Source: Hypomyces perniciosus
Lineage: Eukaryota > Ascomycota > Sordariomycetes > Hypocreales > Hypocreaceae
Assembly (NCBI GenBank): GCA_008477525.1
Contig: SPDT01000003.1
Location: 2,914,001 to 2,978,000, forward strand
Direction of reading: 5' to 3'
Length of the DNA stretch: 64,000 bases
Position numbers and translations under genes: made by a program. Below, piece by piece: positions 11,212 through 22,986 of this stretch. Within the stretch, counting starts at the first letter, position 1. Each line of letters starts with the position of its first letter. The notes beneath the pieces are model-generated. The model saw nothing but the letters and a program-made list of their open reading frames with translations. It was not told the origin of the DNA and did not search any database.

Positions 11212-12594
11212 TAGGTGTTCAAAAAAACACGAACGCGGGGCACATAACGCGTCACACCACAACCAGCCACCCGGATACCTTCCACTTTCAAATACACATA
11301 TCTTAACAGCAATATGCCAGAAAAGCGCGAAGTTGGGACAATTATATGCGGGAATCGCAGAAGAAACCAGCATTTTAGTCCCATACAAAAATCTGCAATA
11401 TGTGCAAAGATATCAGAGGGTAAATCCTACCGGGATGTGGCACGTGAGTTTAATACATCCCCTTCAACTGCACATGGCATCTTTAAACGCTGGCAAACCA
11501 CCCAATCTTTCGATTCAAAGCCTGGAAGAGGTCGCCCAAAGAAATTGAAGCCAGCAGAGACTAGGTATATCACTTTACTTATTAAAAAGGACCGTCGGAT
11601 AACGTGAGATGCGTTAGTCGGTGCGATGAATGGTCGCGTCAGCAAGAGTACACTACGTCGCGCTCTCCAGAAATAATTCCGCCGCAAATGGAAAGCAATT
11701 AAAATCGATTTTGATATCGAAATAAACAGCAGCTCAAAGGCTACAATTTGCGCGTCATTGGAATGGAATTGAAGATGAATTGCTTGAGATATAACAAGTT
11801 GAAGTTAGGCCCTTTGACTTATACTGACACAGCTTAAGGTTATCTTCTCAGATGAGTGTTCAGTTCAGAACCAACCTAATAATCCACAAGGTTGGGTCTT
11901 CCGCAAGCCACATGAGAATTTCCACAGAGCTATAGTCAATATTACAGTCCATGGGAAAGCCACAATCTCTCTTATGGTCTGGGCCGGCATCTGGAAGGAG
12001 GGTCGGACAGACTTGATCTTTATGGAGCGGGATCAAACGTCAAGAAAGCGGGGATATACCGCAAAAAGCTATCAGAAAGCATTATCAGAAGGCCTTCTTC
12101 CAATTTATGACGGCACACGCGAGTTCCAGCAAGGTAACGCGCGTATTCATAAATTTGGAGGCACACCAGAATGGCTACAGATCCATGGAATTGAATATAT
12201 CTATTGGCCGCCGCATTCCCCTGATCTCAACCTTATTGAGCACGTTTGGAGAGCTCTTAAATTGAAATTAACGGAAATCTGCCCTCACATTCGCGATCTG
12301 AATGCTAACGAGGCATCAATTAAAGAGTTGAAAATGTGGTTACAAATTGCGTGGAAGGCTATACCCCAGGACCTAATTCGGAGGCTAACCGACTCTTTGC
12401 CACGTCGACTAGCAGCCGTACGTCGGGCCAGGGGATACTATACAAAATATTAATCTTTAGAATCAGGGCTATTTAATGATATATATGGATCCTAAATTGA
12501 ATGAATTTTTCGTAATATTATGGTCTTTTAAAAATGATGGTGTTGCTACAGGTATTGGCGCGGCATCCCCGCGTTCGTGTTTTTTTGAGCAGTA
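11212..12594 (+). mobile_element. Tc1/mariner-type DNA transposon, dead
   Basis: Terminal inverted repeats of about 22 bp lie at 11219-11240 and 12567-12588 (shared core CAAAAAAACACGAACGCGGGG), with TA dinucleotides just outside (11212-11213 and 12593-12594). Between them lies a broken transposase. Total length about 1.38 kb fits a Tc1-type element. The two ends differ by one base between the TA and the repeat. Confidence 0.8.
11314..12453 (+). pseudogene. Tc1/mariner transposase pseudogene
   Basis: The N-terminus carries a helix-turn-helix-like region (SYRDVAREFNTSPSTAHGIF) and GRGRPKKLK. After several stops and frame changes (11605-11830) the DDE part resumes: VIFSDECS (first Asp), then QQGNARIH, where the usual second catalytic Asp is Gly, then HSPDLNLIEHVW with the expected Glu. 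Nonsense codons plus the Asp-to-Gly change make it inactive. It is bounded by the inverted repeats described in the parent element. Confidence 0.8.
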
Positions 12595-12607
12595 ATTTTA
12601 CATCGAG

Positions 12608-12616
12608 TACTCCGTA
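12608..12616. repeat. TACTCCGTA 9-mer (representative of 11 sites)
   Basis: Exact copies of TACTCCGTA or its complement TACGGAGTA lie at 3563, 3797, 12608, 15518, 18039, 32471, 34280, 34802, 51927, 54290 and 54435 (first base of each). None is in an intact coding region. Chance expectation for a 9-mer on both strands of 64 kb is about 0.5. Confidence 0.75.
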
Positions 12617-12789
12617 ATATCCTGCGTTTTGTTACGTGCCGGAATTTGACAAAATTTGTACCTGGGTCATGGTTAGGTGTAGCTTAAGTACCATGTGTGC
12701 ATAGGCAGTAATCAGCACTGTGGATGACATGTCAGTGCGCTTTCATTTTTAGAAGAGTTTATTTGGACTGGACGGCGGTTTCGCTCCTA

Positions 12790-12898
12790 ACAGCATAAAC
12801 AGGAAAAGGAGACTATATGGGCTTTAGGATACATGGCAAAGCTTGAGAAACACATGTACACCATCTAAAGTTGCCCTTTCGGCTAGAGCCGCCGGGCC
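12790..12898 (+). repeat. LINE-A 3' UTR fragment
   Basis: This matches the 3' UTR of the intact LINE-A (complement of about 38310-38420), including the block CTAAAGTTGCCCTTTCGGCT, but lacks the terminal TTAATAAATTG tail. It abuts another LINE-A fragment starting at 12899. Confidence 0.7.
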
Positions 12899-13944
12899 TA
12901 ACAAGTAACAAAGCAGCCATACTTACACTTAAATAGCTGCACCAATAATCGGGATAAAAATACATCCAATATATCTACAACTCAATTAAAAGGTTACGTG
13001 AAAACGGGAATACAGTAATAGCCCTATAGGTTCCTATAAGCGAAGAAAATGAACTGCTTAAGCGAGCTAAAGAACAAGCATAACAGGCTACCCGATAAAG
13101 TGCTACCCAGTAACTTTAATTCCCTAAGATATAATTAACAACGCTTAACTTAATATAGTTACAGCAGTGAAAGGATAGGTATTTACCGGAAAACATCGGA
13201 AAGTATTCTAAGAGAATAAATAAAGCACTTCTAGGAAAGTATACACGACTACTCTACGACAGTCTATCGCAGAATAAATCTAGTGTATTTTCTTAACTTA
13301 GGATAAGTATAGTAAGGCTAAACTTTTACCTTTTTTAAATTAATGCTGCGCTGTTAAATTAGTGCAAATGCGGATATAAAAAGGAGACAGTTAACTACTT
13401 TTTATTCCGATACAGAAAGTAAACAATATACTGAATAGAGATGCTTTAATATATAGAAATATAAAGAGGCAATATCTCTTTCTATTTAAGAGGAAAGTCG
13501 CTATCCGATAATAATAAATAGACTCTAAAACTAAAAGCAGTATAAGCAATAATCCGGTTCGCAATAGCCACAGGCCGACGAGACGCGAATTAATGGCGGG
13601 AGATAAACCCGCACCTCTAACCCACTAACCCACTTTATAGCCGACTTAACCTACACTTATCACCTCGTGGCATAAATAGCAGGCAACGCTTTAGCCGCCG
13701 AAGATAGGACGCTGAACACTTATAGAATCGCCTCCAAGCTGGCTTGCTAATAAAAGATCACTAAACTACGGGAATACATAGAAAGACACAAGACCTGCAA
13801 GGCATGATAGACAGAAGAAGGATACCGCATAGGTTTTTAGGAGATATAACAAACTTGAGAAAGACACATGTACACTAGCTAAAGTTGCCCTTTCGGCTTA
13901 GCCGCCGGGCGTTAATAAATTGTATTGTATTGTATTGTACTACC
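12899..13944 (+). mobile_element. LINE-A fragment, 5'-truncated and RIP-damaged
   Basis: It begins in the RNase H-like region (SNKAAILTLK) and runs through the KRAKEQA segment, the C-terminal zinc region and the 3' UTR, ending with repeated TTGTA units (about 13918-13940). Comparison with the intact LINE-A at 38.3-43.8 kb shows heavy C-to-T/G-to-A change, giving many stops. It has no coding capacity. Confidence 0.8.
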
Positions 13945-15237
13945 TTGGGCCTCCCACCAAACGTCTGTTTCGTTGATTTCCCTTATTACTTTTGGTCGGA
14001 AAATTAGTTAGAGCATAGGCCATGCGCGCCACATGTGGCTTTTACCGTACCTCTACTGTGGTCCATATGTACTCATTAAGCCAGAAGTGGCTGCTTGGTG
14101 CTGCAGGAACAGGGCTTAAGTGTTCAGGCATCTAGGCAAGCAGCTTATTGTTCCTGTTCCTGCTTTCTAATAAGGAAATTTCTGGACTCTTCATACCACA
14201 GCCAGGACTGGCTATTGTAAATCACACTGATGGCACGGCAGCTAACCAGTTCCAAACACAAGCCAATTCAGGCTTTATGTCTAACCGAAAATCGACACGC
14301 AAGATAGCCAGGATTGGCATCCACTCTTTGGGCATTTCTGAGCACGGACTCTCGGTACCTGCGCATACTGGAAGATACAAAGCCATGACTGAACAGTCGA
14401 AACTGGCCTTGGAATGGCCTATAAAATCCGGCCAATTATGGATTTTGCACACCAAGTCCCGACCAGAAAGTAACTGTGAAGTCCTACTAAGTATATAGAG
14501 CAACTGACAAACCACGGAGCGGTAGACAGTGCGAAACCAACGAAAAGTACAAAGCACCCTGCCCTAGGCACAAATTCTGGGGTTCAATGCTAGTTTTGAC
14601 ATCTAGGTCCAAGCAAGATCATGATTATCATATATAAATGTTAAATTGCCATTCATGGCTTTTTTGTTAGTAACCCTAGACTAACACCACACATACAGTC
14701 ACTGCTCAAGTCCAGCACATTCCCACTTGATCCGACGCAGTGCCGGAAGTAGGCCGCTCTTCTTCGCAGTTCGCCGCACCTGCTTCGAGCAGCGCTCGAG
14801 TATGCCCCCTGCAAACGTGCGTGTGCGTGTTGAGTGCCGTTGCCCGTTGCCAGGGCTCTCAGAGCCCGATTAATATCGCGCACGTTATGCAACCAAAAAG
14901 CAACCTTGGATTCTTGCAGCCAACGCAAGGCTTGGACTGACTACCGAGTATTTCTACAATGGAGGAATGCTGACTGTAAAGCCACCAGTCTGTTTTCCAG
15001 CGTCACTAGATAGATTGGCTGATTCTGTTGCAGGAACGCAATAAGCCAGTACCAGCTACGGTTAGTAACTGCTTGGTCCATGCCTAGAGAGTTTCCAAAC
15101 ACATAAACCGTGGACACTGATTCGGTTGCTACAGTATTGCTCATATTCAGTTTCCTCTTTTATAGAGTCTCTGTTTCTTTAGAGACTAGACGCACGGACT
15201 AACAGGTACATAAAAATACATATGTATACCTAGTTAA
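13945..15237. other. Region without a recognised gene
   Basis: Open frames at 14148-14498 (+) and 14222-14557 (-) overlap and show no motif. A roughly 65-bp segment at 15057-15125 recurs at 54221-54285 with C/T and G/A differences (shared core GGTCYATGCCTAGAGAG), so part of this is repeat-derived. Confidence 0.4.
15057..15125 (+). repeat. Dispersed ~65-bp repeat, copy 1 (copy 2 at 54221-54285)
   Basis: The two copies share ATGCCTAGAGAGTTTC and flanking bases; differences are mostly C/T and G/A, consistent with RIP-like decay of copy 2. The parent element is not recognised. Confidence 0.55.
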
Positions 15238-15489
15238 ATGGAGGATCCAGAAGCGGCCGAATTTAACCCTAGTAAAATTGCGCTAGAGTATGTTTTAGGA
15301 ACAAACTGGCGGCAAAAAGCATGTCGCCTTAAAGTACTAGTAGGTAAATGGCAAATTGGACAGTGCCACCCATACTGGGAGGTACAAAAGACATCAAGAG
15401 TTCGGCACCTCGTGACATATCATGTGACCATTAAAGGTATGCGTGAATCGCTACTTTATTGGCGTTCGCACCTGGCAACATTCAACTAA
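15238..15489 (+). CDS. Small hypothetical open frame (83 residues)
   Basis: An ATG-initiated frame of 83 residues, basic and rich in Trp and Tyr, with no signal peptide, membrane segment or family I recognise. Codon use is not obviously random, but no splice or neighbour evidence supports it. It may be a fragment of a repeat-borne gene, since a dispersed repeat lies just upstream. Confidence 0.2.
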   Translation: MEDPEAAEFNPSKIALEYVLGTNWRQKACRLKVLVGKWQIGQCHPYWEVQKTSRVRHLVTYHVTIKGMRESLLYWRSHLATFN

Positions 15490-15839
15490 GTGTGGCGTGC
15501 TGAGTTCAATAGTAAACTACTCCGTATAGGCATTCTACGGATTGGAATTCTATGTGTATTTATTTACTCTTCTATAGCATCATCTACGGGAGAACCACGT
15601 GAGGGCACGTGAGTCGACTGCAAAGGCCACCGTGTCCTTTGTGACTCGCAGATGCGAGGCCTGTCGGGCATCTCCCAGTGGCCGTTCTGTGATGCTTGAG
15701 TGGCAATAATGGCTGCAGACTCCATAAATAAATACTTAATATAGTGACGATGCGAGCGATTCTCAACCTTGCGATTTCCCTGGTTCGGACGATGACAATT
15801 CTCAGCTGACAATCCTAGCTCGAAGGAGCCAGCTGAGAC

Positions 15840-16464
15840 CTGCCGGAACTGGCCTTCAATTTGTGCCTTACGCCGACTGGAGACCCGCACAATCCTATAA
15901 CAAAACAACCGCTTAATAACATATGCTATGACGTGCAGTGGAAGCTATCCGTGAATAACAGGCGTCGATCAGGCGAATCAAAACCAGGCAGTGCTTTATC
16001 GCCACGAGATTATTGGAAATACATCCTCAAATCGAAGTTACAAGCTGCCGTGGCTCGTACCAAGCGCCCCCTTGCCCCTTCGGACACGCAAATCTCCTTG
16101 TCCGCTAACGATCGTAACGAGCGTGGTGGAAGAATCATTCCCTAAATTGGATGCTACCTGGTCCTTCGCGGCAAAGTACCTACAGGAATGGAGCTACTTC
16201 CTAAGCGACGGCAGGAAGCTGAAGGTTGATATTATATTCAAGTATATAGAAGATAAAGACAAGACCGCCTCCGCGGCACGGGGAGCAACTGCTGTTCAGA
16301 GTGCAGAGGTAGCGGCGAGAGTTGAAGGCGAGAGAGCCGTTTTGGGCCGACCGGAAAGCTGGAGAGCAACCGAAGTCACGTGGCTCACACATGACGATAC
16401 CGCCGCCCACGAAACGAGTTGTTGGCTATCGAAGGGGGCTAACAGACTGCACTGCCGTAGCTAG
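15840..16464 (+). pseudogene. Unnamed fungal protein family, frameshifted copy 1
   Basis: This encodes PAGTGLQFVPYADWRP, then CYDVQWKLSVNNRR and SPRDYWKYILKSKLQ, then after a frame change near 16125 FPKLDATWSFAAKYLQEWSYF and ARGATAVQSAEVAARVEGE. The same ordered blocks occur in the pseudogene at 45.2-46.6 kb. A stop lies in the linker after QSYN and the frame shifts about 270 bp later. I recall proteins of this kind in many ascomycete genomes, uncharacterised and multi-copy, but cannot name a domain. The second half of the family (RCPG...C...HCW cysteine block and later regions) is lost or unreadable after about 16450. Confidence 0.6.
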
Positions 16465-18434
16465 CGTAGGCCAGCTCCAAGCGCAGGCTACCAGCACAGC
16501 TACTATATACGACCTGTGGTGCCTGGAAGGTGGCAAAGTTAGCGTAGGCATGCCCTGCGCACAAGCTAAACAACAGGCGCCCAGCGTGATGCAGTTCACG
16601 CACACTGGTGATTAACACAAACAAGTTCCTCCATATCTATTGAGTTGGTCCAAGATGCTCCCTTTCGCAGAGGAGGAATACTTCTGCGCCTCGACAACAC
16701 ACGTCGCGAGACTGCAGCTTGTGGCCTGCTGCTCATTCATCAGCAGTGTCCACGCGGACGGGCAACTAGTAGGGATGTACCTTGTGCAGAAGTCAGGAGC
16801 AGAAAATGGCTGCTAGAAGGTGAGCGAGAGTAGTGGGCGACAGTTGGAAGTGGATACTACACTGAATGCGCCTCCATGGTGTCCTCAAAGCACTCCTGCA
16901 AGCACGCCACTCGCAGCGGACCTTTCACACCAACAAAGACAAGTTCACGCCTAGGCCCACCTAAGGATCAATAGCGGTATGTTACATCTTCACATTATTA
17001 TATAATCTGCATGCAGCGGCTAATGACTCGTAGAAGGCGACGAGAGCTTCGACCCTCACGACGGACCTCCTTCACCTATTCGCGAACCTGTTGCGAACCC
17101 CTTGGCAGAGCACCAACAACCCCCCCGCCCGAAGCCGAAAACCTCGTCGAAAGACTTCTATCAATCAGACATCATCCCGCAATGCGGCACATTCCCCGCA
17201 ACGTCCGAAACATGTTGCGATGCCTGCTGATAACCTCATCGATTGATGACGGAAGCTTCCTAAACCGACGGATCCGGTAAGATAGGAATGTTCCTTCCGA
17301 GCTTGACAATGACCAACTGTCCCAATATGAGGCTGTTACATAACCTCATTTCACCGACAATTGATATCTTCCGTCATATCATCTCATTGGTTACGATCAG
17401 CATATGCCACCACAACTAATGGGAAACATTCCTCCTCGCCAATGCTTCGTCGCTTCGCAACTTGTACCCAGTCTTTGTGTGGCGCTCCATGATTAACTCG
17501 ACGGCTTGCAACGTAGTGGCACATATTGCCAACCCGGCAACTTGTGTGCCGTTGTTCTGTGGATCATGCATCGACTCATCGAGTGTTCCCTTTACGGTTT
17601 CCGGCTCCATTGTAAGGAAGGGCATGTGCTCATTGCTGGTAACTTAACTGGTTAGCTTCAGCTTTTCCAGTCCGTTGACTTCACTGACTCCATGCAAGCG
17701 CACACGTGCCTCTGAACATTATCCCAGCCACCAATTGGGAATGGGCTCGATGTCTTCCTAGCGCTTCGTCCAATTCGATTTGTAAGGGCAGAAGCGGGGT
17801 CCGCAATGGCTGGAGTGGGGTCGGTGGGCATGTGATCCTAATTGTCTGAGACTAGCCGTGGGCGAAGTTGGGCACTGACGCTGGAAGATAGACTGAGTTC
17901 GAGCCCAAGTCCAAAGGGCACAACGTACGGAGATCCGCCACGCCAGGTTTTTTTGCGCTGGCAAAGCCCCAGTATACTGATCCCCGTGATACGCAAGTAT
18001 AAGGTGGGATATTGAGCGCAACACAATCCTACCTGCGGTACTCCGTATTAATCAAATCGATTTGGCTGTAGCGGATGATGCAGCCTGCGGGGTCCCCTGT
18101 TACCTCGTGTCCCGACGAAATTCCGTCATCTGCTGGATATGCGTGGCGGTGCTACCGAAAAAAGTGTGGCTCGGCTCCTACCGACTGAAACTTAGTCTGA
18201 ACAAACCTCCCGATCCCGCTACCTTCAACGACATCTTCGCGCGATAATGTTTGACTTGACTCCATAGCCCACGGCATACGCCTTCATTTCCCATTTCACC
18301 ACATCTAGGCCTTGAGATTACGGCTTCTGCCAGCCTGTTGGCCTATTGGCATCAATTCCCAACTCGTGGCGCGGAGTGTACATGATTTGGCCTGTCCCTC
18401 TGAAGAGTGACCCGAAGTTCTGAACCCCTAGGCA
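16465..18434. other. Region without a recognised gene
   Basis: Two kb of mixed sequence, probably decayed genes or repeats. A minus-strand frame at 17416-17625 is coding-like in composition but has no recognisable motif. The 9-mer TACTCCGTA occurs at 18039-18047. Nothing else can be supported. Confidence 0.4.
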
Positions 18435-18739
18435 ATGGCGAGCACAGGAGCAGATTTGGTAAGTTGTTGCTTTGCATCTGATCCCCCATTATCTAATCGT
18501 TGCAGAGAGAGGGCTGGCAGGACTCTACCACGGCCCAATTCGGGGACGAGCATAAGCAGGCGGTGCATCTGTTCGATCGGACGACTTACCCGAAAGACTT
18601 CTTCTGCAAGTCTTGCGAGGACATACGATTCCAGGACGAAAATGGCACAACTGTGTGGAACACACATGGCAGTGGGCAGATAAAAGTCCCACCAGGCATA
18701 CGCGTCCTGGCAAAAGGTGGATGGGCGATATGCAAATGA
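18435..18739 (+). CDS. Hypothetical protein, 85 residues, two exons
   Basis: Exon 1 is 18435-18458 and exon 2 is 18506-18739. The 47-nt intron has a GTAAGT donor, a TCTAAT branch-like site and a GCAG acceptor, and splicing joins frames cleanly. The product begins MASTGADLREGWQDS and contains FFCKSCEDIRFQ and GSGQIKVPPGIRV, with one CxxC pair and no signal peptide or membrane segment. I do not recognise the family. Its stop lies 9 bp from the stop of the convergent gene at 18749. Confidence 0.5.
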
Positions 18740-18748
18740 ATCATTCCA

Positions 18749-19834
18749 TTATCTGTACAACATTTGGACAATCTGAAGGCATTCTCTCCAGCCAACGCAC
18801 AATGTGACCTTGAGGCAGGAACTTGGATAAACATGGGCCTTTACACATGATGTCTCGATCTCCAACCCGTCCTGTATCTCCTGTATCCATGCATGGCTGG
18901 CGATGATACCACGTAACACGATATTGCCCAGTACCGCGCCGATCTGACTCCTGACTGCACGTTCCAGCGAAAAGGGCTCTGTTGACTGATGAGCTGTGGC
19001 CACGTCCTCGATTCGGCACATCTTACCTGCAGTGATAGGTTGAGGCACCTGGTGACCGAACAGAGTTCTGAGAAGCTCCGTATCGAAGCCAACAGTCATT
19101 CTAATGATGCAATCAAAACTCTCGTCGACCGGTAAAAATGTTGTAATATCTCGAACAGCTCTGGCTGTGGGGATGGCAAATGAGGTATGGATCGCTTTCT
19201 GTGACACTCCGGTAAAGCACCAACATGGTTGTCCAGCCAGGGAATACTGTACAGCCAACTCGGTAGAGCCTTTCCCTAGTCGTCGAGCCTTTTTATGGTC
19301 TAACGCTGTCAATATATTTGGACAGCAGAAACTGAGCGCACACCTACCGCCCATGAATTGTTCATAGTCTTCGCCTTCAACATTGCAAAGTCGTACTACT
19401 TTATCAATATCGTCATTACCGGAGATAACATAAAGCAGATGTCGAGAAGCCGTCTCAGTCCGCTGTATAAGCACGTCGAGCTGCTCGGGCTTAAGGTCTC
19501 GAAGTGCCTTTTGGGTGAGACATAAGCCGCAGATTTTAATGGATGTGCAATCCAACTTCCGAAGAGCTTCCGTCTTAGGGTCATTCTGGGTCACAAAAAC
19601 ATAGGGAAGGAACCGCTTGAGTCTGACCAGGATATGTGGTTCGAAGCCTGTAAAACCCGGTGATAACGCATTCAGGGCTGGCTTTAGTAGCTCGAGGACC
19701 TCCAGTTCGAGTCGCAGCTTCTTGAGAGCTTCAAGCGCATTTCCAATAGGAGCATTCTCTGCTCTCAGAAGAGCCTCAGCGTCAAAAGAATTGTACAAAG
19801 ACAGAACTTGTTGCAAGTACTCTCCAGCATCCAT
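18749..19834 (-). CDS. Hypothetical protein, about 361 residues
   Basis: A single long frame, read from the ATG beginning MDAGEYLQQVL (the frame stays open upstream without an ATG). The N-terminal about 70 residues are Leu-rich and helical (LEALKKLRLELEVLELLKP). The middle part has several Cys (CTSIKICGLCLTQ) and a basic KKARRLGKGS. There is no signal peptide, membrane segment or family I recognise. It converges on the 85-residue gene with only 9 bp between stop codons. The length and lack of internal stops support a real or recently active gene. Confidence 0.55.
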   Translation of the reverse strand: MDAGEYLQQVLSLYNSFDAEALLRAENAPIGNALEALKKLRLELEVLELLKPALNALSPGFTGFEPHILVRLKRFLPYVFVTQNDPKTEALRKLDCTSIKICGLCLTQKALRDLKPEQLDVLIQRTETASRHLLYVISGNDDIDKVVRLCNVEGEDYEQFMGGRCALSFCCPNILTALDHKKARRLGKGSTELAVQYSLAGQPCWCFTGVSQKAIHTSFAIPTARAVRDITTFLPVDESFDCIIRMTVGFDTELLRTLFGHQVPQPITAGKMCRIEDVATAHQSTEPFSLERAVRSQIGAVLGNIVLRGIIASHAWIQEIQDGLEIETSCVKAHVYPSSCLKVTLCVGWRECLQIVQMLYR

Positions 19835-20696
19835 GATGCAATGCGGAGCTAGAAGTGACGGGAGCGTGGTGAAGTGGGACGGAGTAGGGGGAAGAGGCAA
19901 AATCGAAGAGCGATAGGGAATTTATGTGCGGAGAGGCCCTCCATTAGAAAATGAACGACTGGTTTATGCAATCTGGTTCGAGCAGGGGCTTGCATCAAAA
20001 TGGCCAGAGCGAGAGACATATTATGCAGAGCAAGGGTCTCATCCGCATGATACGGTTCCCTCAGCCCAACTGACTGACCCGCGGCCTGAGGTCGCACGCA
20101 AAATGGCCATTGCAAGCGATCCCGGACCATGGCGGCTACAGCCGCCAAACACAACCTTCGACATGCACGGATTGCAGTTTGAATCACAACCGAATCAATA
20201 TGTCAAGAAAGCGCGAAATACGACTACAGAAACAGTTTGTACTAAAGAGCTTGCAATAAATTCTAGCTTCAGTACATTGACGCTGTTGATAGCACGTTCA
20301 GGAGTCGCAGTTAAGGCAAACAAGTTAGTGCCTTCGGAGCAAGGCACATATCTTCATCCGCATCCATGTTGGCAAGCAATCCCAACATACATATGGCTTG
20401 CAGACATAGCTTCACGACTGCATATCAAGGGTGGATACGATCTCATCGCTTTGGTTCACGTATGCCGATCCACCCGACTCGACCAGCCAGGGGGGAGAAA
20501 TAATGCCTTGTTCTCTCCTTTGGAGAATAGGGCAGTGTATCGTTTCTGAGGGACGGCTTGAATGTCTATATAAAGCCCACCGGCTCCAGGGCACATCCTG
20601 CATTCATGTCTTCATCTCGTCTTCGTGCACAAGAGATAACAGCTAGCATATTTGTCTCTTCAGCTGTTTCACTCCTACCTTCGTCTTTGACATGTC
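19835..20696. other. Region without a recognised gene
   Basis: A plus-strand frame of 207 codons (19926-20549) and a minus-strand frame (19849-20187) overlap each other. Neither shows motifs or splice signals, so I do not call a gene. Confidence 0.35.
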
Positions 20697-21246
20697 AGTG
20701 GCCTATACACAGGACATCTTACTGCCAGTTAACCTTAACTTGGGCCTAAAGACATAATTATAAGACCAAACATGGCATCCGATAACGCCTTCGGCACCAT
20801 TTATTCTCAGGTGTCCTTCTTGGACATTTTCTTCCCTGGTTTAGGTGTTGCGTTGAGCTACATTCACCCTCTAACATCCGGCAACCTTCATGTCGGTGCT
20901 CAACTGCTCTGCACCTGTGGCCTGATCGTCTTTCTATTCAAGTTTGCCTACAAACACATCATGCGGGTCATGGAAGATTACCTCAGTTCGTCTGATTCTT
21001 TAATCTACTCTTCCATTCATAGCCCTGACTGTTCGCAGCGTTCACATTTCATATATCCGGTAGAGATGGGACACACAATATGCTTCATAGCTGGATTCAA
21101 TCTCAGTCTTTTGCGACACGCACCCGATCGACTCTTGTGGCGCTGGGGAAAGAATCTGGGAGATCTGCGCAGGGCCGACCAACAAAGAAGGTTTTGCAAT
21201 ACATGCCATGGAACACGAAGAAGTTCTTCTGGTACAAGGGCAAGCT
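20697..21246 (+). repeat. Left arm of inverted duplication (BCS1-like 5' part)
   Basis: About 550 bp, from the promoter region through the start of exon 2, is repeated in inverse orientation at 22513-23067. The arms are about 1.27 kb apart. Differences are mostly C-to-T in the sense strand of the right arm. Confidence 0.85.
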
Positions 21247-22312
21247 TCTCTGCGTACGCTCCGAAGAGACCAGATCATGGCGGGATGAGAAACTCTCGGT
21301 TACATGTTTCGGAACATCTCCAAGAATACTGAAGGAGCTTCTCGACGAATGCAAGACTTTATATGAGGAAAAGACACTAGGGAAAACCGCAGTCTACGAG
21401 AATCGAGATGGTTGGACTCTTGCCATAACTCGGGATCGAAGACATATGGACACCATTGTTTTACCTGAACACGTCAAAAAGGACTTCCTGAAAGATGTTG
21501 AAGAGTACCTCGACCCTAAAGCGCGTAGCTGGTACGCCGACCGTGGCCTGCCATATCGGCGTGGCTATTTACTACATGGTCGGCCGGGGACCGGCAAATC
21601 GAGCCTTTGCTTTGCAGTCGCTGGGTATTTCGACCTCGACATTTATGTTCTGAACCTGGCTGCTGTGGATAATGCAACTCTTGACAAGCTGCTTCGGAAA
21701 CTTCCCACATGATGCATCATCTTGCTAGAGGATGTTGATGCAATCGAGACTACACGAAGCCGTGCGGATGAAGAGGTCAGTGAAAAAGATCGACGGCCTA
21801 AACCCGGGTCTGTGACACTCTCTGGCCTTCTTAATGCGATGGATGGTGTGGCTTCCCAAGAAGGCCGCGTTCTGATCATGACGACGAATCACATCGAGCA
21901 TCTTGATGAAGCTCTAATTCGGCCAGGTCGGGTAGACAAGAAGATCGAATTCGGGTTTGCCAATCGAGACATGTTAGAGAGGCTGTTCCGCTTCATCTAT
22001 AGGCCCACAACGAGTGAGGTCGAAGCAGGAAGGGCTAGCCGAGATGACAATCATGTCATTGAGAAATTGGCAAGGAGTTTTGTTGACCGAGTGCCTGAAA
22101 TGATGTTCAGCCCGGCGCAGATCCTGGCATTCCTGCTCGAGCATAGGAACTCACCTCGAGAAGCAGTGGATAGTGTCTTGGCCTGGGTCGAAGGCGAGGG
22201 GGAAGGATGCGTCCCGCTGAGTAACCTGACCTGGGGAACGAGTGAGGCAAGTGAGAGTGGACTGGATTGTGAACTTACCATCAATGATCTGTTTCATTGC
22301 GTCAAAGACTGA
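20772..22312 (+). pseudogene. BCS1-like AAA ATPase with one in-frame stop
   Basis: Exon 1 is 20772-20985 and exon 2 is 21039-22312. Exon 1 has a membrane segment (LLCTCGLIVFLFKFAYKHIM). Exon 2 starts the BCS1 N-terminal domain (FTFHISGRDGTHNMLHSWI) and continues to the AAA core: Walker A HGRPGTGKSS, Walker B CIILLEDVDA, then TTNHIEHLDEALIRPGRVD. The stop TGA at 21710-21712 falls in LPT-stop-CIILLEDVDA, where Arg (CGA) is usual; the frame is open on both sides. BCS1 is a mitochondrial inner-membrane Rieske translocase, but fungal genomes carry many BCS1-like paralogues of unknown role and this is more like those. A 5' partial inverted copy lies at 22513-23067. Confidence 0.85.
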
Positions 22313-22379
22313 TGCAACACGGAGGAGAGTGAGAGAGTCTGGGAGGATCTTATGTATCAGTAGACGAGCGGGAGGTACT

Positions 22380-22512
22380 GTATTGTTTGTTTGTTTTAAT
22401 ATTAACGACCATAAGTAAGCTAGTTACACAAATCCCATCTGGGCAATAGGTCGGTAGGAGCCGGCCAAGGTCTTTATCGCATCTATAGATGAGATATTGG
22501 GCCACCTCCACG
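22380..22512 (-). repeat. LINE/retroposon 3' tail fragment
   Basis: On the minus strand this reads GGAGGTGGCCCAATATCTC..., runs through AACTAGCTTACTTATGGTCG and ends in AAACAAACAAACAATA. It matches the last about 130 bp of the hairpin-array retroposon at 47070-47206. It joins directly onto the truncated BCS1-like copy, so it is either a 5'-truncated insertion at the junction or part of the rearrangement that made the inverted copy. Confidence 0.75.
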
Positions 22513-22986
22513 AGCTTGCCCTTGTACCAGAAGAACTTCTTCGTGTTCCATGGCATGTATTGCAAAACCTTCTTTGTTGGTCGGCCCTGCGCAGATCTCC
22601 CAGATTCTTTCCCCAGCGCCACAAGAGTCGATCGGGTGCGTGTCGCAAAAGACTGAGATTGAATCCAGCTATGAAGCATATTGTGTGTCCCATCTCTACC
22701 GGATATATGGAATGTGAACGCTGCGAACAGTCAGGCTATGAATGGAAGAGTAGATTAAAGAATCAGACGGACTGAGGTAATCTTCCATGAGGCACATGAT
22801 GTGTTTGTAGGCAAACTTGAGCAGAAAGACGATCAGGCCACAGGTACAGAGCAGTTGAGCACCGACATAAAGGTTGCCGGATATTAGAGTATAAATATAG
22901 CATAACGCAACACCTAAACCAGGGAAGAAAATATCTAAGAGGGACACCTGAGAATAAATGGTGCCGAAAGCGTTATCGGATGCCAT
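22513..22986 (-). pseudogene. Truncated inverted copy of the BCS1-like gene
   Basis: The start codon is at 22986, with the same exon 1, intron and first part of exon 2 as the gene at 20772 (MLHSWIQSQSFATR... to FFWYKGKL). It then breaks at 22513 into a retroposon tail. The exon 1 differences (for example His to Tyr, Thr to Ile) come from C-to-T changes. The AAA domain is absent. Confidence 0.85.

Noticed and set aside
19926..20549. 207-codon plus-strand frame
   Set aside because: No family motif, no splice support, and an overlapping minus frame of similar quality.
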